This document shows, piece after piece, positions 38,179 through 47,086 of a stretch of 64,000 bases of DNA. This stretch comes from Planctopirus ephydatiae (GTDB taxonomy: Bacteria > Planctomycetota > Planctomycetia > Planctomycetales > Planctomycetaceae). The notes under the pieces were generated by a model that was given only the letters and a program-made list of their open reading frames with translations, made no database searches and was not told the origin of the DNA. The first letter of the stretch is position 1. Each line of letters opens with the position of its first letter. The translations under genes and the position numbers were made by a program. Location of the stretch: positions 3,125,501-3,189,500 of the forward strand of contig NZ_CP036299.1 of NCBI RefSeq assembly GCF_007752345.1, in the 5' to 3' direction.

Positions 38179-39837
38179 TTATCCGGAAGTAGAATTCGCA
38201 GCGGTTTGACCGGCCAGGTCTTCGGGCTCGAGCACATAATTTTTGACGTTCAACGTGTAATGCTCGCGAAAGAACGACGCCATGTGTTTCTCAAACGCAT
38301 CGTCCCACGTCCTCAAGGTATGCCACGTCGTGCCTGTCGGGGTCGATCGCAACTCCCCACCATCGACGACCACTTCACCACCTTTGAGGACATATCGGGG
38401 GATTTCGAACATCTCTCGGAGATCATCCTGCCGGGAATAAATGGTCACATCGGCATCCGCACCGCGGCCCAGGTGACCTTTGTTCGCCAACCCGAGCATC
38501 CTGGCCGGGGCAGCTCTCGTGATGATGGCAATTTCGCGCAAACTGTACTCTCGCTTTAAATCTCCCAGAATCGTCTTCGACCGCATGGCCGCCGGTAAAC
38601 GAGCCAGCATTTCGGCTCGCAACGATTCACTCATCAGCAACGCGATAATCTGCGGATACGCCAGAAACGAGGCCCCATTCGGATGGTCGGTACTCATGGC
38701 AATTCGCCATGGATCACTCATCAGCAGATACCACTCAAGGCCAATGGCCCATTGAAGAGCATGGACAGCACTTTTATCGCGATAGGTGATCGGTACGACA
38801 CCACAGCCACCTTCGACTTCCGTATCGCCGCTGAACCACCGGCGTCCCGTCAGTCGATGCAGGTAGTAACCGACCTGACTGTCTCCGGTCATCGAAACTG
38901 TGTCACCAAAGAGCACCTGCCCCACATCGACGGTAATTTCCGGATGACTCTCGACGTACTCAACCAGTTGCGCAGTTGCCGAACCAAACGTCGCCTGATC
39001 ATTCGGTTCACCGGCATAGCTGTGATACTGAATATGTGTGAAATGCCCGCGATGCCCCTCCAGTGACTGCATCGTTGCCAAAGTCGTACGCCAGTTACCG
39101 GGAATCCCCAGATGGTTGCAATGGATATGCACAGGATGCGGCAGACTCAGTCGATCGGCAGCCTCGGCCAGTTGTCTCACAATGTGACGAGGTGTCACTC
39201 GCTCACTTCCGATAGGCATATCGAGATCATCAAGTGGTAAACGAGCACTTTTCCAGTATTCCACACCCCCGGGATTCACGATCTTTACGGCATATCCATA
39301 GGCAGCATTCAGCACCCAAGCCACGAACGCTTCCAGAGCCGGCTGATTGTTCTGCTCGAGGCATTGCATCACGAACTGGTTATTACCCAAAAGCGTATAA
39401 AAGCCCTTATCAAGTATGGGAAGATCTGCAAACTCGGCATGCACAGCTCTTGCATGTAATGGCGGAATCGCGGCATCAAATGCCGTCGTATATCCCAGCC
39501 CCGCGTACAGATATCCCGTGGCAAAACTCGACGGCACCGGGCCGGCATTTCCCGCTCGCGGAAATTCATGCACTCCAAGCTGCCTCGCACTTCGCTGGGC
39601 ACCTGCCAGCATGCGACGTGCGGCATTCACTTTCGGCCCCGCGATATGACAGTGCATATCGACTCCCCCAGGCATCACGACACAACCACTGGCATCCAGC
39701 TCTTTGTCAGCTCGGAAAGCAGGATCGGCAGGTGGTTCGACAACTTTGCCGTTTTCGATCCACAGATCGATGATTTCGCCATCGCGATAATGGAGAGGAT
39801 CATAAACCGCTCCACCACGGATTACTAAAGTTGCCAC
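38179..39837 (-). CDS. fhcA: Formylmethanofuran dehydrogenase subunit A / FhcA (amidohydrolase fold)
   Basis: Amidohydrolase-type subunit A of formylmethanofuran dehydrogenase or the bacterial formyltransferase/hydrolase (Fhc) complex, which interconverts formyl-methanofuran-type carriers and formate. The VDMHCHIAGPKVNAAR metal motif, YAVKIVNPGG (Lys likely carboxylated), HIHCNHLG, THIQYHSY and the catalytic Asp in MSTDHPNG are visible. Planctomycetes are known to carry methanopterin-linked C1 genes; none of the partners (fhcB, fhcC, fhcD, mch, mtdB) is in this window. AAGGA seven bases upstream supports the GTG at 39837 (MATLVIRGG) over the GTG at 39852. Confidence 0.88.
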   Translation of the reverse strand: MATLVIRGGAVYDPLHYRDGEIIDLWIENGKVVEPPADPAFRADKELDASGCVVMPGGVDMHCHIAGPKVNAARRMLAGAQRSARQLGVHEFPRAGNAGPVPSSFATGYLYAGLGYTTAFDAAIPPLHARAVHAEFADLPILDKGFYTLLGNNQFVMQCLEQNNQPALEAFVAWVLNAAYGYAVKIVNPGGVEYWKSARLPLDDLDMPIGSERVTPRHIVRQLAEAADRLSLPHPVHIHCNHLGIPGNWRTTLATMQSLEGHRGHFTHIQYHSYAGEPNDQATFGSATAQLVEYVESHPEITVDVGQVLFGDTVSMTGDSQVGYYLHRLTGRRWFSGDTEVEGGCGVVPITYRDKSAVHALQWAIGLEWYLLMSDPWRIAMSTDHPNGASFLAYPQIIALLMSESLRAEMLARLPAAMRSKTILGDLKREYSLREIAIITRAAPARMLGLANKGHLGRGADADVTIYSRQDDLREMFEIPRYVLKGGEVVVDGGELRSTPTGTTWHTLRTWDDAFEKHMASFFREHYTLNVKNYVLEPEDLAGQTAANSTSG

Positions 39838-39946
39838 TCGGTTTTCCTTCACGACCGATCAATCTGGCCAGCGATGATGATCGTCATGACCATCCACCCA
39901 TGGTCACGACTGTAATCCATTCATGCCCAGTTCGGCAGTGAAAAAC

Positions 39947-42541
39947 TCAAATGGGCTGCTGACTCACGACGGCCGAAGGATGACCCAGTTCATCAATCAG
40001 TTGCAGCAAGGCATGGCGATCAATCGGCTTGGTCATGTACTCCGTACATCCCGCCTGCAGGCACTTCTCGCGATCACCCACCATGGCATGGGCTGTTAAC
40101 GCCACAATCGGAATTTGACATCCCATACTTCGCAACCGGCGTGTTGCCTCGTAACCATCCACAAAGGGCATCTGCATATCCATCAGGATCATGTCGATAT
40201 TCTGCCCCTCTGCGATGGCCCGCTCATACAGGGCAATCGCAACTCCTCCATGTTCGGCAACAGTCAGATCGTGCCCCGCCTTACGGAGAATCAGATCGAT
40301 CAGTTTCTGATTATCCAAGCCATCTTCAGCCAGCAAGATGCTCCGGGGTGTATCCCGAACTCTGGCTTCCGCTTTGAGTGCTCTTGTCAACCGTGGGCCA
40401 GAGATCTGTCGCGAAGTTCCCAGAGCCGAATGACTGATTTTTCCGGTTGGCAATGTGATCGTGAAGGATGACCCACTCCCGAGAATACTTTTGACCTGCA
40501 GATCACCGCCCATTAATTCAATTAATCGCTTACTGATTGCCAGCCCTAATCCAGTTCCTCCAAATCGTCTACTCACCGAAGAATCAGCCTGCGAGAATGG
40601 AATAAACAACTTATCCAGATGCTCAGCCGCGATCCCGATTCCCGTATCACAAATCTGCATCTGTAGACGTGGTGCGGTCGTAAACTCTTCCGTCATTCGC
40701 ACAGAAAGATCCACACCGCCTTGCTCCGTAAATTTGACGGCATTGCTCAACAGATTCATCAGCGATTGCTTCAGCCTCAGAACATCAGTCTCGATGCAGA
40801 CGGGCACATTCGTCGCAAAATTCACTGTCAATCCGATCTTCTTTTGCGCGGCTTTAGGCCCGATCGATTGCACGAGATCATGAATCAGCGCGCGCAAGTC
40901 ACATGTCGTTTTCTCAATGACAAACAGACCGGATTCAATCTTCGAGATATCGAGAATATCGTTAATCAGTTTGAGCAGATGCTCGCCATTCCGCCGAATG
41001 ATCGACAACGCTTCACAATCCTCTGATCGATTCAAACTCGCAGAAACTTGCTCGGCAAAACCCAGAATGGCTGTCATCGGCGTCCGAATCTCATGACTCA
41101 TATTCGCCAGAAAATCAGACTTCGCACGATTCGCTGCCTCTGCCGATTTTCTTGCCTCAGAAAGACATGTCGCCTGCTGTACCAATTCCTCAGCCTGAAT
41201 CTTTAATCGAGCCTGAGATCTCGAAGATTCTTCAATCGATTCTCGCAAGCGATCTTCGTATCGCTTGCGCTCAGTGATATCTCTCACGATCCCTGTGAAG
41301 TAACGCCTTGCACCCTGCCTGACTTCACTGACGGACAACTCCATCGGAAAGGTCGAACCATCGCGCCTTCGGCCCACAGTCTCCCGACCAATCCCAATCA
41401 CACGCCGCATTCCAGTCTGCTGATACTTCTGCAGATAACCATCATGCTCACCACGATAAGGATCCGGCATCAGCATGCACACGTTCTCGCCAATCATCTC
41501 ATGATGCGAGTAACCAAACATCTTTTGAGCGGCTGAATTCAGCGATTTGATCAATCCCGATTCATCGATCGTAATGATCGCATCGACCGCCGTTTCCAGT
41601 ATGGCACGGACGTGGGCTTCACTGTCTCGAAGTGCTTCTTCCGTTCGCTTATTATGGGTAACATCCCGAACTGTCCCGACAAAAAATCTTTCTTCACCGT
41701 CTGTGACTTCTGAAATTGATAGATTCATCGGAAAAACGGTTCCGTCTTTCCGTTTTCCTATCACTTCTCGACCAATCCCGATGACTCGCCTCTCTTTGGT
41801 TTCGAGATAGCGTTTCAGATAATTGTCATGCTCCTGCTGATAAGGCGAAGGCATGAGCATATTGACGTTCAAACCCAGAACTTCATCGCTCGAAAATCCA
41901 AACACACGCTCCGCGGCAGGATTAAAAGCCTTGATCACCCCACGGATGTTGATGATCACGATCGCATCCACAGCCGAATCCAGCAAAGCCTGGTGGCGGG
42001 CCTCAATCCGTTTATAAGCACCTTCAAGCTGGCGAATGACGGAGATATCGCGAAAACTCAGCAGGTGACACGACCTCGATGTTCCCAGTTGTGCCACCCG
42101 ATGATGCACTTCGAAGGAACGATTTGACCCATTCGAATCATTGTGCTCGACGATAATCCGTTCCAGCCGATCGCCGTGGCAAGCATTCTTCAAAGAACTC
42201 AGTAATGCGGATCGATTCCAGCACCCCTCGTGAATCTCAATCAGACGTTTCCCTGTAATCTCCGCCTGCTGACACGACATCATCTCTTCGTAGGCGAAGT
42301 TCGCATAGAGCACGTCCCACTCGTTTGATCCCACGAGTAATGTGGCATGACCAATGGCTTGCAGGCACTGTTCAACGCTCTCAATCGTCGGAATGTCGGG
42401 CGATAACGACAACACCATTGGTAGGACTTTCCAACACGTCTGTCTCAGTAGCAACAAAGAACCGGCACGAAGACACTCTCTGATCAAATGAATCACCGAG
42501 GATTCATCGGCCAGCCAACCATACTTCATCCCTATCTGCAT
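39947..42541 (-). CDS. Hybrid histidine kinase with three PAS domains, two FixL-like, and a receiver
   Basis: Protein of 864 residues without clear membrane helices. PAS1 about 55-170; PAS2 about 185-300; PAS3 about 305-425; coiled linker; HisKA with His483 in NMSHEIRTPM; HATPase with LLSNAVKFTE, DTGIGI and GGTGLGL; receiver at about 735-850 with Asp788 in ILMDMQMP and the C-terminal Lys in MTKP. PAS2 and PAS3 each carry a HDxYL His and, 20 residues on, the Arg of VIGIGR. This spacing matches the heme-ligand His and the oxygen-contacting Arg of rhizobial FixL, so both may bind heme. No partner response regulator is adjacent. Confidence 0.92.
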   Translation of the reverse strand: MQIGMKYGWLADESSVIHLIRECLRAGSLLLLRQTCWKVLPMVLSLSPDIPTIESVEQCLQAIGHATLLVGSNEWDVLYANFAYEEMMSCQQAEITGKRLIEIHEGCWNRSALLSSLKNACHGDRLERIIVEHNDSNGSNRSFEVHHRVAQLGTSRSCHLLSFRDISVIRQLEGAYKRIEARHQALLDSAVDAIVIINIRGVIKAFNPAAERVFGFSSDEVLGLNVNMLMPSPYQQEHDNYLKRYLETKERRVIGIGREVIGKRKDGTVFPMNLSISEVTDGEERFFVGTVRDVTHNKRTEEALRDSEAHVRAILETAVDAIITIDESGLIKSLNSAAQKMFGYSHHEMIGENVCMLMPDPYRGEHDGYLQKYQQTGMRRVIGIGRETVGRRRDGSTFPMELSVSEVRQGARRYFTGIVRDITERKRYEDRLRESIEESSRSQARLKIQAEELVQQATCLSEARKSAEAANRAKSDFLANMSHEIRTPMTAILGFAEQVSASLNRSEDCEALSIIRRNGEHLLKLINDILDISKIESGLFVIEKTTCDLRALIHDLVQSIGPKAAQKKIGLTVNFATNVPVCIETDVLRLKQSLMNLLSNAVKFTEQGGVDLSVRMTEEFTTAPRLQMQICDTGIGIAAEHLDKLFIPFSQADSSVSRRFGGTGLGLAISKRLIELMGGDLQVKSILGSGSSFTITLPTGKISHSALGTSRQISGPRLTRALKAEARVRDTPRSILLAEDGLDNQKLIDLILRKAGHDLTVAEHGGVAIALYERAIAEGQNIDMILMDMQMPFVDGYEATRRLRSMGCQIPIVALTAHAMVGDREKCLQAGCTEYMTKPIDRHALLQLIDELGHPSAVVSQQPI

Positions 42542-42928
42542 CGACTGCTACGGTGAACTTTCAGTCTCCACGCGAATCAATTTGAAGAACTTCAGTGAAA
42601 ACACTCGCTGTTTTTTGGGGGGGGTATTCACTGAATGCCACTTCGCAGTAGGTAGCCATCACTTCACCGCTCCTGAACTGAAGACGTCTCACTCTCGCTG
42701 CGGTGCACTTTCTGGATGAATCATTGATTCGGTTCTGGATCAATTGATCTTCGAATTGAAGAGGAAAAACGCTCAAAACTCTTTGAACCTCAAGACGACT
42801 GACGAGGGAAGCGAAGGAAAAACTTATCACGAATCGTCAACGAACAACCTGTTGATCGAGTGTATTGCCCATGGTTCTCCGTTACGATTTGAGACAGTCA
42901 TCTCACTGCAATTGGTAAAGGAAACCTT
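42542..42928. other. Intergenic region between divergent kinase and moxR genes
   Basis: About 390 bases with no supported gene. It contains a T6G8 homopolymer run near 42612-42625 and must hold promoters for both flanking genes. Confidence 0.3.
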
Positions 42929-43945
42929 GTGGCCACAGAAAAACGAGACTTTGACGATTTTCTGGAGAAGTTCCGCAAACACCGCGAACTGATGCAGGAA
43001 GAACTCAGCAAGATCATCGTTGGTCAAAAGCCTGTCATTGAGCAGATTCTCGGAGCCATCTTCACTGGTGGGCACTGCCTCCTCGAAGGTGTGCCTGGTC
43101 TTGCCAAAACTCTCACAGTCGCCACCATCGCTCAGATTCTGGATGTCCACTTCAAACGCGTGCAATTCACTCCCGATCTCATGCCTTCAGACATCACGGG
43201 TACGAACGTCCTTGACGAAAACGAAAGTGGCCGACGCGAATTCCGTTTTGTCGAAGGCCCGGTCTTCACGAACGTCTTACTGGCCGACGAAATCAATCGC
43301 ACGCCACCCAAAACACAGGCGGCACTTTTGCAGGCCATGCAGGAACGGGAGGTGACTGTCGGCCAAACCACCTACCGCCTCCCAGAGCCTTTCTTCGTCA
43401 TTGCCACTCAAAATCCCATTGAGCAGGAAGGAACTTACCCACTTCCTGAGGCACAACTTGACCGTTTCATGTTCAACGTCGTCGTCGATTATCCCAATCT
43501 CTCGGAAGAAGAAGAAATACTCACCGCCACCACACGTGGCGAACGACCAGAGATCCGTAAAGTCCTTTCCGCAAAATCCATTCTGTTCCTGCAGAAACAA
43601 GTGAGCATGGTCGAAATTGGCCCACTTACAGTGAACTATGTCGCCCGGTTAGTTCGCGCCACCAGGCCACGCGACGATTCCGCACCAAAGTTCATCCGCG
43701 ACCTGGTGGATTGGGGAGCAGGGCCCAGAGCCGGGCAATTCCTGATTGCCGGGGCCAAGGCCATGGCAGCGATGGATGGTCGCCCGAGCGTCGCCATTGA
43801 AGATATTCATCGCGTGGCCATTCCCGTTCTCAGACATCGCATTTCCACCAACTTCCAGGCCCAGGCTGAAGGACTTTCACGCGAAGCCATCATTGCCCGT
43901 TTGCTCGATGCTGTCCCTGAGCCATCGATCAAGAAATACTCCTGA
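42929..43945 (+). CDS. MoxR-family AAA+ ATPase
   Basis: AAA+ chaperone-like ATPase of 338 residues. Walker A-like LLEGVPGLAKT, QFTPDLMPSDITG, Walker B VLLADEINRTPPK, sensor-1 FFVIATQNPIEQEGTYPLPEAQLDRF and the C-terminal helical lid are all present, as typical for MoxR. It starts with GTG after AAAGG. The DUF58 gene 71 bases downstream is its usual partner; such pairs act in maturation of envelope or von Willebrand-domain proteins. Confidence 0.95.
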   Translation: MATEKRDFDDFLEKFRKHRELMQEELSKIIVGQKPVIEQILGAIFTGGHCLLEGVPGLAKTLTVATIAQILDVHFKRVQFTPDLMPSDITGTNVLDENESGRREFRFVEGPVFTNVLLADEINRTPPKTQAALLQAMQEREVTVGQTTYRLPEPFFVIATQNPIEQEGTYPLPEAQLDRFMFNVVVDYPNLSEEEEILTATTRGERPEIRKVLSAKSILFLQKQVSMVEIGPLTVNYVARLVRATRPRDDSAPKFIRDLVDWGAGPRAGQFLIAGAKAMAAMDGRPSVAIEDIHRVAIPVLRHRISTNFQAQAEGLSREAIIARLLDAVPEPSIKKYS

Positions 43946-44016
43946 TTGCCTGACTGCCAAGTCCAGATAGAAAGCCATGATCGACTGCTGATACGGAACC
44001 ATACCGGAATACTGTC

Positions 44017-44916
44017 ATGCCCAACTCAGCCGAGCAGTATTTGAATCCCGAAGTGATCCGCAATGTTTCACGTCTGGATCTCCGCGCGCGTTTCATTGTT
44101 GAAGGTTTTTTGCAAGGGCTTCACGCCAGTCCTTTTCATGGTTTCAGTGTCGAATTCAGCGAACATCGCCGATATTCCCAAGGGGACGATCCCAAAGATA
44201 TCGACTGGCTCGTCTACGCCAAAACAGATCGATACTTCGTCAAGAAATTTGAAGCCGAAACGAATATCTCGGGCATGCTGCTGATGGACCTCTCCGCCAG
44301 CATGGGATACACCTTCCGGCAACAACTCAACAAGTTCGAGTATTCGATCTGCCTCGCTGCGGCACTCGCATACCTGATGATTCATCAGCAGGATCCTGTC
44401 GGACTGATGACGTTCGACACCAATATCAATGCGTCATTACCACCTCGGAGCCGGCGCTCCCAACTCGCTGAACTGCTGGGTCTCCTTTCGCGATTAAGTC
44501 CGACGGGAACAACCGATTTCGGCACATCCATGAAGCGTGCAGCTGGGATGTTAAGGCACCGCCATCTGATGATGATCTTTTCTGATCTCCTTTCTGATCC
44601 TGATCAGATTCTGGAAGGACTTCGATACTTAAAGCATGGTGGTCACGACGTCATCCTGTTCCACGTTCTCGATGAAGCTGAAGTCACGTTTCCCTTCCAG
44701 GGGGCATCGATGATGATTGACCCCGAGAGTGATGAGTCTTTGATCGTTGACGCCTTAGGGACAAGACCTGCTTATCTCGAGGCACTCAAAACCTGGCGGA
44801 AAACTCTCGCTGACGATTCTCTCAAGCTCGGTATCGATTACGTTCCTCTGGATACCAGTTTGCCATTTGATCGAGCTTTGGTGGAATACCTCTCGCAGCG
44901 CCGAGCGAGGGGTTAA
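44017..44916 (+). CDS. DUF58-domain protein, MoxR partner
   Basis: Protein of 299 residues with the DUF58 motif (FSEHRRYSQGDDPKDIDWLVYAKTDRYFVKKFEAE) and a von Willebrand-A-like region (LLMDLSASMGY with the DxSxS metal site). No membrane segment is evident. It follows moxR and probably belongs to the same transcript. The usual further genes of such clusters (BatA/BatB-type membrane proteins) do not follow; glgC does. Confidence 0.92.
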   Translation: MPNSAEQYLNPEVIRNVSRLDLRARFIVEGFLQGLHASPFHGFSVEFSEHRRYSQGDDPKDIDWLVYAKTDRYFVKKFEAETNISGMLLMDLSASMGYTFRQQLNKFEYSICLAAALAYLMIHQQDPVGLMTFDTNINASLPPRSRRSQLAELLGLLSRLSPTGTTDFGTSMKRAAGMLRHRHLMMIFSDLLSDPDQILEGLRYLKHGGHDVILFHVLDEAEVTFPFQGASMMIDPESDESLIVDALGTRPAYLEALKTWRKTLADDSLKLGIDYVPLDTSLPFDRALVEYLSQRRARG

Positions 44917-44959
44917 CTTTCCATAACGAACCTGTAGCGGCTGCTGAAAGTCTCACTGA

Positions 44960-46210
44960 ATGCGAAATGTACTTGCTCTGATACTCGCGGGTGGTAAAGG
45001 AACACGCCTCGAACCCTTGACTCGCGACCGCGCAAAGCCGGCAGTTCCCTTTGGGGGAGTATATCGCATTATCGATTTCGCACTCTCCAATTGTATCAAC
45101 AGTGGGCTGCGAAAAATGCTTATCATGACGCAATACAAAGCCGCCAGTCTTGACCGACATATCAATCTGGGATGGCGATTCTTATGCCGTGAACTGGATG
45201 AATTTATCGACATTCTTCCTCCACAGCAGCGTATCGATGAAAGCTGGTACCAGGGGACTGCCGACGCGGTCTATCAGAATATTTATTCGATAGAAAAAAC
45301 CAGAGCCGACTATGTACTGATTCTGGCTGGAGACCATATCTACAAAATGGACTACTCCCAATTAATCGCAGACCATATTGTCTCAGGTGCTAAACTGACA
45401 ATTGCCTGCATCCCGGCCACTCTGGAAGAGGGAAAGCAGTTCGGCGTCATGCAGGTCGATGCTAATCGTCGAGTCATAGAATTCGCAGAAAAGCCCTCTC
45501 ATCCAAAATGCATGCCCGATGATTCCACTCGTTGCCTGGCTTCGATGGGCATTTACGTTTTCAACGCTCAATTTTTATATGATGAACTTTGTCGCGATGC
45601 GACCGAACCCGATAGCCATCGCGATTTCGGAAAAGATATCATCCCCGGTGCCATACGCGATCATCTGGTCAGAGCGTGGCCATTTCGCGATAAGAACACT
45701 GGCAAATCGCTCTACTGGCGCGATGTGGGCACACTCGACGCCTTTTACGAAGCCAATATGGATCTGGTGGCTGTTGATCCCGAGTTGAATCTGTATGATC
45801 GCAGCTGGCCAATGCGGACTTATCAACCTCAATTACCGCCGCCCAAGTTTGTCTTTGCCGATGAATCAACGACACCCGCACGGATCGGACAGGCCCGTGA
45901 CAGCATGATCAGTACGGGTTGCATCATCTCCGGCGGTTCAGTCACACGATCTGTACTATCACCTCGAGTGCGTGTGAACAGTTACGCGACAGTCGAGGAT
46001 TCGATTCTTTTCGAAGGCGTCGAAGTGGGGAGACATTGCCGGATTCGCAAAGCGATCATCGACAAGGGAGTCAGAATCCCTGAGGGAGTCGAGATTGGTT
46101 TCGACCCCGCCGCTGATCGAGAACGAGGATTTACCGTGACAGATTCGGGAGTCTGTGTTCTCGGAATGGGGTACGACTCACTACTCGTCCAGGACTGGTC
46201 GATCGACTGA
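44960..46210 (+). CDS. glgC: Glucose-1-phosphate adenylyltransferase
   Basis: Makes ADP-glucose for glycogen synthesis. The N-terminal motif [24 protein letters not shown], the substrate segment [29 protein letters not shown] and the C-terminal left-handed beta-helix ([27 protein letters not shown]) are visible. At 416 residues it is a normal length. Only 43 bases separate it from the DUF58 gene, so it could be read through from there. Other glg genes are not nearby. Confidence 0.96.
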   Translation: MRNVLALILAGGKGTRLEPLTRDRAKPAVPFGGVYRIIDFALSNCINSGLRKMLIMTQYKAASLDRHINLGWRFLCRELDEFIDILPPQQRIDESWYQGTADAVYQNIYSIEKTRADYVLILAGDHIYKMDYSQLIADHIVSGAKLTIACIPATLEEGKQFGVMQVDANRRVIEFAEKPSHPKCMPDDSTRCLASMGIYVFNAQFLYDELCRDATEPDSHRDFGKDIIPGAIRDHLVRAWPFRDKNTGKSLYWRDVGTLDAFYEANMDLVAVDPELNLYDRSWPMRTYQPQLPPPKFVFADESTTPARIGQARDSMISTGCIISGGSVTRSVLSPRVRVNSYATVEDSILFEGVEVGRHCRIRKAIIDKGVRIPEGVEIGFDPAADRERGFTVTDSGVCVLGMGYDSLLVQDWSID

Positions 46211-46307
46211 CTCTCGATCGTCGATTGTGCATTCGAACGCTTTCAGCCTGCGATGACACTGGCTCGAAAGCAATGAATACCCGGCCTGAACAAATTACGT
46301 CCACATA

Positions 46308-46808
46308 TTATGTCCACATGGAAAAACCAGAACCTAGAAGTTCGTCGCCATGGTCAATGGTATGCCGACCTGTGGGATGCAGAGAGTTGGGTCGGCTGAC
46401 TCTCAAGTGATTTGGCTGAGGAATTCCACTGGAGTTAGCAGCTGCCAGCTTTTCACCCAACAGCTGCCACGTCTCTTGATGAATCATCAGAATTCGTAAG
46501 CCATTTGCTGCATGCACTGGGCTCCGCTCGACATCTGCCATCACCAACTGCTTATAGCAGAAGGCAAACAAGGCCTGCTGTCTCGAGGCCAGTTCAGGAG
46601 CAGCTTCCTCGCGGACACCATTCATTAACTCAGCCACACAAGCTCTCGCCTTGGCCACAGCCTCCAGGACATCATCAAAATTGGCTGTATTCCACTGCTC
46701 AACTGCAAAACGAGCATTCCGGACAGCAGCATCCACCACCATTTTGTGTAACTGGTATGGGGAAGCTGTCTCGATACTGGCCAGAAAGTATTCGTTCGGA
46801 GAAGTCAC
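46308..46808 (-). CDS. fliS: Flagellar secretion chaperone FliS
   Basis: Cytosolic chaperone for flagellin export. The N-terminal region (ASPYQLHKMVVDAAVRNARFAVEQW) matches the FliS pattern, followed by helices rich in Ala. The GTG at 46808 with AGGA about eight bases upstream gives an N-terminus MTSPNEYFLAS close to the usual FliS start; the frame is open to a TTG at 46844. It has an unusual His/Ser/Pro-rich tail of about 35 residues. It lies downstream of fliD in the same direction, the normal order. Confidence 0.85.
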   Translation of the reverse strand: MTSPNEYFLASIETASPYQLHKMVVDAAVRNARFAVEQWNTANFDDVLEAVAKARACVAELMNGVREEAAPELASRQQALFAFCYKQLVMADVERSPVHAANGLRILMIHQETWQLLGEKLAAANSSGIPQPNHLRVSRPNSLHPTGRHTIDHGDELLGSGFSMWT

Positions 46809-47086
46809 GGGAGATTCCTGAAGACGTACACCGCAAGGAAGCAAAGCATCCAGAAAGTCCAGTTATGACATGTTGCACATCAAGTTCTGACTGACGAGAT
46901 ACCCTATGGAATCGCATCGACCGCATGCTTCACCTCACGTTGAAAATTTCCCCGACAAGCATCTCTCTGCCATGATCGGCAAAGCTTCTACGAACGGAAA
47001 AATGGATCGACTGGAACACTTATCAACGAACGACGCAACTCATCACCAGCGACTCAAAGAGATGCAGGAAAACCCTTGAAATGAGT

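Noticed and set aside
46200-46220. Inverted repeat CGATCGA/TCGATCG at the end of glgC as terminator
   Set aside because: It overlaps the stop codon, has no T run, and such GATC-rich palindromes are frequent in this sequence.
46906-47079. 57-codon ORF on the plus strand between fliS and fliD
   Set aside because: No ribosome binding site or recognisable motif, and it is opposite to the flagellar operon; composition looks random.
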